This document shows, one piece after another, positions 39,122 through 52,079 of a stretch of DNA of 64,000 nucleotides. A program made the translations under genes and the position numbers. Numbering within the stretch: position 1 is the stretch's first letter; the number at the start of each line of letters is the position of its first letter. This stretch comes from Dryococelus australis (taxonomy: Eukaryota > Arthropoda > Insecta > Phasmatodea > Phasmatidae): NCBI GenBank assembly GCA_029891345.1, contig CM056994.1, forward strand, positions 139,646,457-139,710,456, written 5' to 3'. Under the pieces are notes generated by a model that saw only the letters and a list, made by a program, of their open reading frames with translations, searched no databases and was not told the DNA's origin.

Positions 39122-40555
39122 GTATATTTAACACCACTGGGAATTAAATCAGAAGAACCTTTAAAGAAGATGAACATGCAAGTCCTTTCTCAGTTAAAAC
39201 AACATTATTTATCTTTGAAACATTCTTTGCCTGCATACAATACAACATTTGACATATATCAACTTGGTAACATAAGGTTCCTGGGAGAGTCTGTCATTAA
39301 GTTCTTACCTGAAAATATAATTCAAGTAAGGGATTATAGAACTGATGTGAGTGAAGGATTGATTAAATTATTGTTTTAAAACTTTCTTAATGGTTAGTTA
39401 CTCTGACACCAATATGGAAAAATATAGGGAATTTGTAAAAAATGCAAATGCAAATAATTGTTCAAGTGACAAACATCACCCAAAACTATATTTATTAGGC
39501 AGTATTATTAGTGGATTACACAAAGATGAAGGTGGCGATCGGTCTTCTCCTATTTACTGGAACAAACCTAATGATTTGGTGAACATATTAAAACTTCCCA
39601 TTGCTTCTAAACAATCTCGGAAAAATTTACATACAAACAAAATTGTGTCTTTTATTGAAGAGCTGACTGAAAAATATATACTTGTTATGAAGTTCAGTAA
39701 GATTGCTAAAGAGCAGCATGCTGCTGCAAGAATAAGGTTTACTAGAAGAAGGATTATTGCTCTGGGAATGAACAATTTGTTTGAAGCAGATTTGTGTGAA
39801 ATGACATTGATTCGAAATACAAATGTTTATTTTAACCATGATAGAGATATATTCAAAATATGCATGGGATGTACCTGTGAAGAACATGATTGGAAAACAA
39901 GTCACTGCTACAATGAAAACCATTTTAGAATAAAGAATACCAAAACTACTCCACACCAACAATAGAATGAAGTTTTTTAATTGTTCTTTCTAGAAACTAA
40001 TGACACAGTATGGGATTAATAATTATGTAAAATTTTCTGAAATAAAAGTGACCATAGTAGAACATTTCAACAAAAGTTTATAACATCTAATATAAAAAAT
40101 TTCACTTCACATGGAACTTATAAGTGGGTGGACATTTTGCTTGAAATACTGAAATTTTATAATTCAAGATATTATAAGAATATCAAGATGGCACCCGAAA
40201 AGGTTATGGACAATATAATGATGAAAACAGTATATAATAATCCTAAGGTAGTCGAAAGGAGAAAAAAAAAATGTATGTTGGATAATATATGTGTATTTCC
40301 TTTGTTAAAGGTGTTTTTCAGAATACATATACTGTTGGTTGGTTGTATGAAATATATAAAATTATTTCAGTTATACGGTTATTTCCTAGAACATATAACT
40401 TTGTAAGCTATAATGGTGAATCCATAAAAGGTGGTTTTTATAAATTTGAATTACAGAAAGTTAATTTTCCAAATGAATATTTAGTTGATAAAGTCCTTAA
40501 GAGCAGAAAGCAGAGAGCATTGTTTCGTCGGAAAGGTTTTGACAAAAGCTCATGA
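39122..40555 (+). mobile_element. Integrase region of the Polinton-like fossil
   Basis: Plus-strand coding remnants occur in family order. The piece at 39,170-39,379 carries LPAYNTTFDIYQL, FLGE and LPENIIQVRDY. The piece at 39,390-39,965 carries YWNKPNDLVNILKLPIASKQ, an IEEL segment, then RFTRRRIIALGMNNLFEADL, the entry into the retrovirus-like integrase core. The piece at 40,289-40,555 carries GGFYKFELQKVNFP and VLKSRKQRALFR, a C-terminal chromodomain-like tail. Together these are the hallmarks of Polinton/adintovirus-type integrase ORFs in animal genomes. The gene is broken, with a handful of breaks. It ends about 260 bases before the right TIR, matching the usual terminal position of the integrase. 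Confidence 0.75.
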
Positions 40556-40814
40556 TTTGTGCATGAAATTCAAGATCTTCAGAGATTATACAACAATATT
40601 TGTAAAGATTTTTTGCAATAAAGCATTTTGATATAATGTATGTGTTTTCATTAAGTGTATTAATATGTTACATTCTTTATTAAGATGCAACAATATGGTA
40701 TACTGATCATTGCTTGTATTGCCCTTACTTGCCTCTCCTTCTGTATGCTATTATAAATCTTTAATATTAGAGGATATATTATACTTTGGCATGGCTAAGA
40801 CTTTATGGTGTAAC

Positions 40815-43708
40815 AGGACTGCCTGTTCAGTTAGGTGTTGACATACTACATTAAAATATTTTGGTTTTTTATATAACTTTGACAAATATAAATCTTGTTA
40901 TGTGCCAATATTTGGTGTTGCATACTTTGAAACTGCCATGATAGAATAACACATTTTAGTAATGTATGTTGTGCATCTTAAATCTACTAGTTATGTAATA
41001 CAATGTGACACTTAATATATATAATAAATTTTAAATGTATGTTAGTTAGCAGATACATATATTTTTTAATGAGATTTAAAGGATATCTAACGACACATGC
41101 TATGGTGGTTGGAAAACAGTTCTGAATATAATTCAGCATATATTACATCGAAATATTTTTTAATTGTTACAGTACTTGAACCTTTTTAAATAGTTAACAC
41201 ACACTTACATTATAACAAAGGTATGTACATATTTTATAACACAATGTGTAGGTGATGGCAGTGGGGTGATCAGAGTGACCAGTGAGTGGTGCAATATTTA
41301 ATTTACCATCAGTAGCTAGGGATACATTGTGGAGTAATTGCCCTGAGATATGGTATATTGTTCGATTAATGAAAATTGTATAGTTCATTGCTATATTTCA
41401 TAAATAATAAATTTCTTTACCTATAAAGTTATCCTTCTGGAATTGTGGTGGTGAATGTTATTTGGCATGTAATTCCATATTTAGTATCAGTTGGGAAGTA
41501 ACATTTGAACATTCAACTACTTGCTAGCCAATGACCTGATGGGTAAGGTGAGAGAGAGGGGGATTGAGAGAGAGGAAGTGTGCTCTACCACAATCAGCAT
41601 TAATAGTTAAGTTCAGATATTCATGCATGGCCAATGCAAACACTGGATGGCCTATACAGAGCACACAAGGCAGGCCCTCTTAGCTCATTTCCACACATCC
41701 CAGTCATACTTGCACAATAGGAAGTTAAGTTCTTACATTTATTAAGCAAAATGTGTATTTGTGGGAAACATGTAACATAGTGCCAAAGTGAGAGCAGATA
41801 ATGTGAAGTGAAGAGGACCGGCCCTAGTCACTGCAAACAGGATGAGCATGTAATGTAAGTTGCATTTGATAAGTAAATTTGTTGATATGGCATTTATATA
41901 CTGATAGGTATACAAGGGGGCAGTTAACTAACTTTGTGCGTGCTTAGTATTATCTAGACATAATAATTCATTCGTAACATGTGGTTCGTAGTTGTGTAAT
42001 GAAATGTTATGCTAAATTGCCTGTGCATTGAAAGTGTTAAGTGTATTTGTATTTGAGGGTAAGTTGTTTTTATGTTGATTTTTCCTTGCTTGTGTTTACA
42101 TGGAAGTTGTCTCATTGCTTGTGGTTAGTACTTGTTTTGTGTAATTTTACATCTCTTTGTGTTTTGTTAGTAATTATATTTAATGTTTCTGGTAAATTGT
42201 ATTTAAGTACTAATTCCTTGTATCTGGTTATACATTTCTAGGTTTTAATTTATTTTTCCTGTTGTTTGTTATAATTTATATTTATTTGTGCATAATTAGT
42301 AATTTTTGAAGGGTTGTAATTCTATCAGTATTTGTTGCATGTGATTAGTAAATATTGTTATGACATATATATTGCTGGGAAACAGGTGTATTGGATGGGG
42401 CTCTAAACTGACTTTGTGCTTGGTGAATATTTTTTCATCAAATATTTTATTTGATATTTTTGGTTCATAGTTGTGTCATTAAATTTTTTTTCTCCTTGTG
42501 TGTGTATAGATTCGTTTTTATTTTGTGGCATGTGGTTAGTAAATGTGTCGTGTTTGTCATTTATTAATTTGCTACTTAGTTTCTGTAGAGCATGTAGAAC
42601 ACAAAAAATTAAATTTTGTGTGTTTGGTAATAATTGGATGTTGCTGGATTTATAATTATATTATGTTTCGGTGCTAGTTGCTATATTTGGATATTTTAAA
42701 ACACTGGTTTTTTACATTTCTCTAAATGCACATTTCCGATCACATTCACTCGCCATTTCACATATGTATAGCTCAGTACAAAAGCAAAAAATTCTGTATT
42801 GGTGCTTCGTCACATAATCTTACGTCCCAGCTCATTCCTCTACTGACATCCGAACTGAAAAGACATGTCTTGGTGCTCCTCTGATGATCTCGACATACCC
42901 ACGAGCCCCTCTCCAGCAACCGAAATAAAGTACACACACTAAACCTGCCAATTATGGAATTAAATTTACTCTTATGACAATCTTACTGCAAATTACCCCA
43001 ATGCAACTCTCCGCCAAGGTTAACACACACATGCTGCTGCTCATACACCTCAGAGCTAAGTCGCCTGCAGACATCCAAGGTGAAGATCTGTGCTGCTCCC
43101 CCAGAATATCCATTTGACATTTAATAATTCCAACATCAATTAAACACTTAATGCTATAAAAATATATGTTAAAGGATTAACCTTTCATGCACTTAATCCG
43201 TTGCCTCAGATTAACCACAATTTAATCCGCATGCGATAATCCAATCTTATTAATCCGATATCTAAACAATTAATTCGATAATCTATTAATTAACCCCAAT
43301 TAATCTCAGGTGGCCCAGAACGTACATGCTCCCACTACTGGTGACTTTTTATTCCAAATTGCATAGATACATGCGTAATGCTGACCGTCCTCGGTCTGTG
43401 CCCACGCTTCTATTTGAGGAATCAGTACGTCAGCATATCAACGACAAGTCCTCCACTAGTACATGCTCACAGAGTGCTAAATGGTTGTGTCCTTTGTGTG
43501 GGACGTGCTGCGGGCATATCGCCGCCATCCCTACCGCTGGCAGAAAAAACAAGGCATTTAGTGAAAATAAGTTTTTAATAACCATTTTCCACAGGATCAT
43601 ATCTCTATTAACATTCTTTTTAGGTAAACGGAGTCCTGTATATTTTCGAATTTATTTTTCATAAGCAATGACATCCCGTATTTTGGGCGTTTAATTTCTG
43701 AACAGCCT
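40815..43708 (-). repeat. Right inverted terminal repeat of the Polinton-like element
   Basis: Inverted partner of 29,566-32,345 (anchors listed there). The outermost bases read inward are AGGCTGTTC. Polinton termini commonly begin with AG. Non-coding. Confidence 0.8.
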
Positions 43709-43714
43709 GTATAA
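43709..43714. repeat. Candidate 6-bp target-site duplication, right
   Basis: GTATAA, directly after the element end and one base different from GTATAC at 29,560-29,565. Confidence 0.5.
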
Positions 43715-43865
43715 ACACACTTGTATATGAACATATATACATGTATGTGCATATCAGTGTGTCAAAACATGTATGTGTCAATATTTATATGTAAAATACC
43801 TACTTTTATATGTACATATTTACATATATATGCATATAAATGCATAAATACATGTCTGTGTAAAT

Positions 43866-43907
<42 letters not shown>

Positions 43908-43910
43908 GGT
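43715..43910. repeat. TA/TG-rich simple repeat, right half of an interrupted microsatellite
   Basis: Words like ACATATATACATGTATGTG, ATGTACATATTTACATAT and a terminal TA run (about 43,871-43,907). Together with 29,470-29,559 this was probably one tract before the insertion. Confidence 0.75.
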
Positions 43911-44099
43911 CCATGATAATGAGGACTCTTTTGAGATCACAGTTACATTTTCCTTTCAGTCATATTTAATCATTTAACCACATTTCATATAAATTATGCC
44001 ATATAAGTAATAAACAATGTGTTTATATTCCACAGCAGTCGGTGTTAAAGTCTAAAACTAAAATAATTTTCAAAAGCGATAACTTTACAGTTAATATCC

Positions 44100-44101
<2 letters not shown>

Positions 44102-44140
<39 letters not shown>

Positions 44141-44161
44141 TATATATATATATATATATAT
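44102..44161. repeat. Compound (TG)n(TA)n microsatellite
   Basis: About ten TG units are followed by a TA run with one interruption. Confidence 0.95.
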
Positions 44162-47100
44162 ACGTGCACGTTAACATCCAGAATTATGTTAATGTGTGAA
44201 TGAGCATTTACCATAAATATCATCCCATTTGAAAAGAATGTGAAATGTTTAATTATTGTCATTTATTGTGTTTGCTTTACTGAAAAACGGCAATAAAAAT
44301 GTAGTGCAATGGGCAGATTTAAAAAAAAACGTCATTTCCGTCAAATTGTTTTTGTAAATAACTTAAAACACGTAAAACTTAAAACTGTTAAATGAATAAG
44401 TTGACACAACTATATACCCTTAACAACGTAGGCCTACATATCTGTACAGCTTTCCAAACTAAGACTGATAAAGCAAGCTAGATAATACACAGATGAACCA
44501 CATGCTTAATTGTATAGTGCAGGTAATTTGTGACACATTAAAATTCCTAGGTTTTAAAGGGTTGGAAGAAATGTTAGATAGCCGGCCATAAAAGTGTTCT
44601 CATTGATGTTACAAAGACTAATGCCGGACTACCAATATTCGTCTCAAATTATTTAAACACTGGGTGAAATGTTTGTGACGAGTACATTATCTGATGCAAA
44701 TGTTTAAATTCTATACTTGTGCTCTAAAAAATGCAGACCTAGAACATTATAGTTGTAGCCCAGGACAGCAACCAATAGGGTATATATTTATAATTTTGGG
44801 AGTAAATTTTCTAAAGTTATAGCTTCCAAATGAAAAGATAGTTTGAAAATGACTGGCATGGGCCATAGTGAAGACCTACAGACTGAAAGTTGAGTTAAGC
44901 CATTTTACTGCAAAATTCTAAAAATGTTTTAAACAACAAAGTGAGAGTTACTTTATTAATAAATAATGAAAGCATTCAAATACATTTTTGTCTCATCACT
45001 TGAAAATCTGTGTGTTACAGACAGTATAAAGCCCTCATAACTCGTACCAGTATTTCCGAAATCCGCAAAAAGTTGTATTGGCTCAGCTCTTTACTGCACT
45101 TATGTCGAATCAGTGGCCGTTGAAGGGTTGTCACCGACTGTACAAACCATCATAATCAAACAATACAGCACGTAATACTGTGTGAACTGCGCATACGTGT
45201 ATTAATTAGCTGTGCAGCTTCTGGTAGTCACGTACTACTATACTCAAACGACGTGTACAACATGGCGCTTACAAATTTACGTTACCGCACTTATAACGCT
45301 AAGCAGTACAACTCCTTACAAATGTGAAGCAGTGTAATATTTGCATATTCACGTGCAGTGAACAGGACTTCATGATATTTTTTACGCATGTAAAACGAAA
45401 TACACACAGATAATTAGCGCACAGATAATATGGAGTTTACATTAGTTACATTGCTAGACTAACCTGTTTGCGGTGAATTGTTTCCATGGTTTTGTCAAAA
45501 ATTTGTCTGATTAGTTTTTAATGTCTTTGAATAATTCAAGTGATACAAACTGTTCACTAACAACAAATTTTTTGCCTCAATTTAATCACATGTTAGTCAT
45601 GTATCAACGTGTTATTTTATTGGCGACCATAATGCAAGTCTGACATCTAGTTCTTGATACATGTAATAGAAATTGTATCTAAATTAGACAAACTTCGGCT
45701 GTAGGTCAATCACGAAAAAAGAAATTGATAACTATATATAGGGCAACTTATGGTCTAAAGTAAATCATAAGTACCTTTGAAGTCGGACGTGAAGCACAAG
45801 TGTATTACAAATACTGGAGATGGAGTCTCTAGATAATTGTGCACATTCGATTGTGACGTGCTGGTTAATAGTCCATTTTTCAAAACCCTATTATGTTACG
45901 GCATCATCGAGTTTAAGTCGAAATAAGTGTAGTCGCTATTGTTATTTGCATTAGAGAGACATAGGTGTTGAGAGATTTACAGATCCTCTTTTCGTTACAT
46001 ATTGTCCAGACAGTCAGTGTTTATCTTATATTTTATCCAATATTTGTAACAAACAAGGGTTTTAGGTCCATCTTCGAAAGATGTTTACCGTCCTTAGGAT
46101 TCCGTTCAGAACATACGACGTATGTAAAATCTGTTCACCTTCTTTTTCGTGGTAAATCTGCAATCGAAGTTTGTTGGTCTAATTAAGATACGGTATATCA
46201 CATTAAAATAACAATTTGAACTATGTTTATAAAGCGATGCTATACGTGTATAGCATGATTCGTAAATATAGTAAACTCAAAAATAGGTAAGTTATCATAA
46301 AACAAAAACATTTCAGAAATTAAATGTAAACAAAGAATGATATATGTTGGCAAATGCTCCAGTTAAAATACAGATAATTATTTCAATATTATTCGTTGCT
46401 AATTTGACAATAACAGTTTATGACTATAGGCTAAACTGAATTATTTTTGCAATAGTGTTTACAAAATTAGAGATATTGATAATTTTTTAGTAACAAACAA
46501 GGTACAAGCAAAAAGAATTTATCTTCAGAATCATCTAAGTACCTTGAACGTGTTAATTATTGTTTACCCTTTAAAACACGAATTTGCAGACATATAGTTA
46601 ATATATTAGGTTTTTCGATATATTAATTATAGCTGCTAAAACTTTTAATCATTACTGAATTATATAATATATTTATTCTTTACATTTCTTTACAATCTCC
46701 TGTATATTTCTTCTTTATAAACCGATATGACTATCTTTTGTGTGTGAAATAATAGCCAATTTATTCTGTTTATCGTCCACTGATGCCACTAGTCTAGCTT
46801 CATATAAGAGTTTTGCATTACCAGATACCAAAAATGCCGTGGTTACGACCTATACTGCCCCTTCATAATCTGCAATATTGGTTTCAAATATTTATGTTTG
46901 ACAAGATAATCAAACATTTTACATCACATACATAACACACTACACACTGGCATCTACTCAGAGAAACATAAATATACCTTCCACTGCCTACAGTCAATTT
47001 CTTTAACCAGTTTTTTTTACTGTGGAACACGACACGTATTCAATATTTTATTTTGCAATTTCGTCAAGTATTTCTTTTGCAATGTCGTGAATAGTCAGAT
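44162..47100. other. Non-coding stretch
   Basis: AT-rich throughout. A mixed-composition patch lies at 45,040-45,310. An open frame at 45,965-46,186 has no recognisable product. Confidence 0.4.
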
Positions 47101-47103
47101 TGA

Positions 47104-47806
47104 GCTATACTACTAAATAAAATAGAAATGTCTGTCTGCGATTTTCGAATTATTCACTTTTAATTATTTTTTCATTTAGTATAATTGATAACAAAGCCAT
47201 ATCTGATGTTAATTTTTTTCGTGTCTATCTGTCTGTCCGAACGGATTTAACTCAAAAACCACTGAACGTATTGACATCAAATTTACACAATCTATAGATA
47301 ATAACACCAGGACCAACATAGTCTTCGTTTCATTCACATATTTCAAACAGTTCCCGAAAAAAATGATCAGGGATGTAAATATATACTGGATTAAAGTATT
47401 CTTAGGATTGATTACTGTATTAAAAAAGCATTGTTAAAGAAGAAATTTGTTATTTCGCCTTTCTTTTTTGTATATGGCCTGTAAACCTTTCCTTCCAAAA
47501 AGCCGTAGTGGCCCAGTGGCTAGAGTTATTCCAAATGGGGCCGCAGTGACCCAGTAGTGACCCAGTGGATAGATATATATCAAGTGGGGCCGCAGTATCT
47601 CAGTGGCTAGAGAACCCAAAATAAAAAGTTCCTAGATCAATTCAAAGTCGTAAATATCATGCTTACATAAAACATGTGCGAAGCGATGGCAGGATGCAAT
47701 TTAATAACTCCATTAAATGTGAAAGAAGAAATATTAGTATTTTAAACATACAAACTTTATTAAATTACAAAAATATCATGCGAACGACGTCGCACGGGTC
47801 AGCTAG
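47104..47806 (+). mobile_element. Helitron-like non-autonomous element, copy 2
   Basis: Starts near CTATACTACTAAATAAAAT; the canonical 5' TC appears altered. It ends with GTCAGCTAG followed by T, the CTRR|T signature. A short GC-rich palindrome-like stretch (GCGAACGACGTCGC) lies about 10 bases before the end, as in Helitron 3' hairpins. Opening words (GAAATGTCTGTCTGCG, AACGGATTTAACTCAAAAAC) are typical of a widespread arthropod Helitron group. Inside, at 47,500-47,625, are about three units of the 38-bp repeat found expanded in copy 1. Non-coding; it would depend on a Rep/helicase supplied elsewhere. Confidence 0.7.
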
Positions 47807-47807
47807 T

Positions 47808-50800
47808 ACTACATAAATTCAGGAACTACGAAACAAACACAGCATAACAAAATCAGTTAGCGCAGTAATATTTTGTTTCAATTTTGTATTATCTGCGATA
47901 ATATTGCTTACCAAAACACCAGTACAGATTAATTACTATGGCCACTAGAACTAATACAAATATTATTATTTACGTATCCCTATTCCAAAATTTGAAATAC
48001 AAATTTTGCTGCGATTACAACTCTACGATTTTCTCATAATATCAAGCTATTAATATTTATGTAGGGAAATATATCGCTGCTCTGTAATATTTTCAGCTGT
48101 TGCAGTAGTACATTGCTAAGTGTTTATTTAATACGAAAAAAGTATAGTTTGGCATACTTAAAACTGTTTAATAATACCAAATTTGAGTAAGGTATCCTGA
48201 GTTCTCAATCGTTTTGGCCAAGGAATTCTCGTGAACCGCAAAATAACGTGGAAAAATGAGAAATTTCGTTTATTTACAAAATTCTCTAATAATTCCCGTT
48301 TTCATGAAAAGTAACAAAATTGCCCATTAAAATGTTTGCAAAAACCACAATGATAAATTGTTTTACTATCAAAACTCTTAGGACAGTAATTCTTTTGTTT
48401 TGAACGTATTAAACAGTATTATTAGTAAATTGAATTATTTATTTATTGTTCTGTAGAGCCCAATCCGTAGCGAAGTAACAGAGTTATCAAATATGCCATA
48501 ATAACCTAAATTATACATAAAAAGGTACAATTAATTATTACAACAAATTAAAATTACACAGGTACATACAATAAAATAAAATAAAACTCATTTATACCAT
48601 ATTCGTGCTGAAAACAGTTAAAAATATTTGCAGAATTGAAGCTGATGGCTCCACAAAAAAAAGTTTTACTACTATTCATAAATCGATTGGAAGGCAAGCG
48701 ACAAGATCACTGGGGCATGTACAATTAAATACATTGACCCAAGTCGCTAAGCGCTCTTTCACAGGCATAATTCCAACCAACATAATTTTAATTTTTTTTA
48801 AACGGGAATTTCAAACAAAATACTGTCGTGACATTACGAAATTATACGTGGATACAACACCGATTAATATTCTATTTTCAGATGAATAAAATAATTACGC
48901 ACTTAACATTCGCTCTGCATTTATAAAAATTCTCGACTTTACTTGTCTTCTCTTCTGTGATCTGTAATTAGGTTTGTGATGACGAGTGAGGGTGGCAACT
49001 GATTTGAGATTGCTACTTATGTTGTGAAATCGGTTAATAATGTCAATCATTGGTACCGTTCGTTTTATCGCTGAAGGGAGTTTTAAAGTAAAATCGTCTT
49101 CGTGTTTGATAAACTAAACATAATACTGCTAGCTGGCGTGAAGATACATATGCGAAAATTGCAGTGTGGCTGTCCTGTGCGCAAAACGAACAGTGATAGC
49201 ATAGTGCATAAAAAATTTAACTACGTTGGAAGCAACGTTGTGTATAAATGCACTATCTGTTAGCAGCAATCTTCATATTGCCAAGAAAACAAAAAAATAA
49301 TAATATTCTACCACTTTCCTCTAGAAACTCTGTGGAAATATTTGTACAATGTAAGGCGTATTGTTATTATTATTTTTATTATTTTTATCTATAGTAAAAT
49401 ATTTACTAGCTTTCTTGGTTAGGATGTGAATTTTGTTGGGGTTATGTTTAACATAGAACAGTCATTTGCCAGTGTTTACTGATATTTAAATTTTACCTCA
49501 GTTTTATTATTTCCTTTCCCTCATTGGTGCCATTCTTAGTAAGTGGAGGTCAACTGCCTTGTGGATAACTCTAAGGGAGTCGTATACACACAATACACTA
49601 AGAGTGAAAAAAAAATTTAAATACTTTGTCTTAGGTCAAGTTAAGGTGATTCTGTGGGGTGTGACGACTGTGTGTTTCCATTAAAATATTATTTCATACG
49701 AATAAATAGAAGCTGTATGTGGATAGTGTAAAATTCTCTGAAAATCCTAATGCAAGTGAGTGTTCTTAGTTTAACGTATTGTTTTTGACCTAATTGACAG
49801 TCATATTGGCAATGGTCTATTTTACATAAATACGTGTATGCTTTTATAACGTGCATATATTAGGCAGTATTATTATATTTGCAGGGCAAAGCACAAATAA
49901 TCTAATAATGAACATTGAAACAACAACTTTAATGCTTCCATCCTCAGCAAGTACTATATTCAAATACACATCAATTGTTTCTACAACAACATAGCATACG
50001 AAATAACTCAGACACATATAGCAACAGTTATATCTCCAAGTCAATAAAACCTACAGTTATGGCCTGTATTGTTAATATCAATGAGCATTTACACTGCAAT
50101 CCAAAACCAGCATTAATTCACACCGTTTTACTCTTGACAATTTTGCTCATAAAGCAATACCACCTCAAAGCAGGAATCTGTTAATTTCAGGCACAGTTTA
50201 ACAGGATCCTCAAAATAACAACTTGTAAAGGCATATACAATATGAAAATAGTTAATTGCGCTACATTGCGCCGATCAATAAAATCTTGTTTAACCATTTT
50301 CTCATGATAATTTTACTCGTGAAACAACACCAAATCAGTATAGGATTCTATCAACTTCAGGTAGAGTAATCACGAACTTCCATTTAATTGCTCGCAAATA
50401 TCTTGACAATATTAGAATTAGGTAATGTGCCAACTAGTTATATTAAACTACAATAAACTTATCAATTCATTCTTGTTTTCAAACTCTTAGTACAAGTCCT
50501 TGAGAAAAATAAATATTTATAAAATGTACAAAGTCTAAACAAATATTGCCTAATAATTAAAACGTATGTATTCTTCATACACAGGAACATTTACAAACCT
50601 TTTCATGACTAGAGTTTAACTCGCCAACTATGACATTAGACTCGACTGTATTCAGCCCCAGTATATTTTTAACCTCAGTAATTAACCAGACATTTAAGTA
50701 TAAAGTAAAATAAAATATTAAAACTTCATATCTGGATAAGGAACATAGTCTCAAAAGCAGTAAATTAAAGCATAATTATTTCAGGTACCCAATCTCAAGA

Positions 50801-51290
50801 AACGATCGACGGCGGCAGGTGTGCTCAATAAATAGCCTCGATCGTATAAATATGACCTACGTTAAAAAGAATCTAAAATAGTATGACAACTTTATATCAC
50901 AGCGAAGGCAGCGAGTAGCTCCTTAAACCCTTGCCGGAAAAAATTAACAATTACAAAGTCTCACAATCAGTTAACCATCAGCCCATGCGTGAGTCGTGGC
51001 CCCTAGCTGATACTCCATTTGACTCGCAATAATTACTGCAAAACACGTAAACCGACACGAATAACAAGGGGCACAATAAAAACATTTAATTTAATAGTAT
51101 CTACAAATATCTCCAACTATTGCTAACAGTCAAACCAACTAGAAACTTTTATAAGTTTATGAGAAAATCAATGCAGAAGCTTATGCCTTTTTGCACGAAG
51201 TACATTAGCCCAGGACGCCACGACTCACTGTTTTACTCGTTGCAACACATTTCTGGTTTTCATTAAATTGCCGCATATCAAATGTGCCCA
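47808..51290. other. Non-coding stretch
   Basis: AT-rich. At 48,440-48,560 is sequence beginning TTATTTATTTATTGTTC and including CCGTAGCGAAGTAACAGAG, reminiscent of a retroelement 3' end but not assignable. Open frames at 48,605-48,889 and 49,844-50,184 are unconvincing. Confidence 0.4.
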
Positions 51291-52079
51291 AGTCCCCATC
51301 AGTTACTCACAAATTATCATGAAGGTAAAGGGCAGACATCCCAAATCATGGTGGGAGAGTAGAAGTTCGTAATGTGGCGAGGGCGATGAGTAAAATAAAG
51401 GGTTAATCAACTTCACAGAGCTCCTCCTGGGCTTGACTGGTGGAAGTGGGAGGGTGAAGAAAGGAGGGTAAAGAGGGAAATTCCGTGGAGGGGGAACCAA
51501 GAGGGCCACTGATCTGATACACAAGCCAAAACTCAAGTCATAACTGTGCTCACAAAAGTGCGCCGTCACAACCCCCATCCCTAAATGGTCTGTACCCTGG
51601 CAAACACAGTCTGCAACCAAAAATCTCAACACTGTACACAGAAGAAGAAAGTGCAGTACAAACACACTGTAGAATCACACAACAGTACGGATGTAGCACA
51701 GACAACGAGATAAGTTCCACTGAAGGTTCCATGAAAGGAGAAACAATATCCCCATGACTGTGTGTAACCAGCTAAGTATTACCTAGCCTCAGTGCAATGT
51801 GGTTTCTTCTAGGGTCACCAAACGTCAATGGTCCAATATACATGGGATGTATTGGAGGGGGGCGGGGTTCCGACATAGAAAAGAAACGATGCCAACGGCC
51901 AGACCAAGGCACTGTCACTCAAGAAGTCTGCAGCAGATACGACTCGAATCGGGGAGGAGAGCGGCGTATGTGCGAACAAAACAACGAAACTTCACATAAA
52001 AAGGAAGGGATAAGGAAAGGCAGGCATAACCAAAAACATAAGTATTAAATCCTATTAAACAACAGTCAAAGTCATCTCT
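51291..52079 (-). other. Possible 3' untranslated/LTR region of the second Gypsy fossil
   Basis: Mixed composition and downstream of the integrase region in the element's minus-strand direction, where the 3' LTR would be expected. No second LTR copy is visible in the window, so this is positional inference. Overlapping frames at 51,303-51,732 (minus) and 51,797-52,048 (plus) have no recognised product. Confidence 0.3.

Larger units (their letters stand above)
29566..43708 (+). mobile_element. Polinton/Maverick-like fossil, 14.1 kb, with long inverted terminal repeats
   Basis: Both ends are inverted copies of each other. The left begins AAGATGTTCGGATATT and the right, read inward, begins AGGCTGTTCAGAAATT. 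Both continue with CGCCCAAAATACGGGA and remain alignable for about 2.8 kb. A near-match 6-bp duplication flanks the whole. A plus-strand integrase region of the Polinton/adintovirus type lies just inside the right repeat. Length, TIR plus 6-bp duplication, and integrase beside a TIR all fit the family; full-length Polintons are usually 15-20 kb. I did not find recognisable polymerase, packaging ATPase, protease or capsid genes inside. The copy is broken, with many breaks, and the strong divergence between the two TIRs suggests it is old. Confidence 0.7.
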
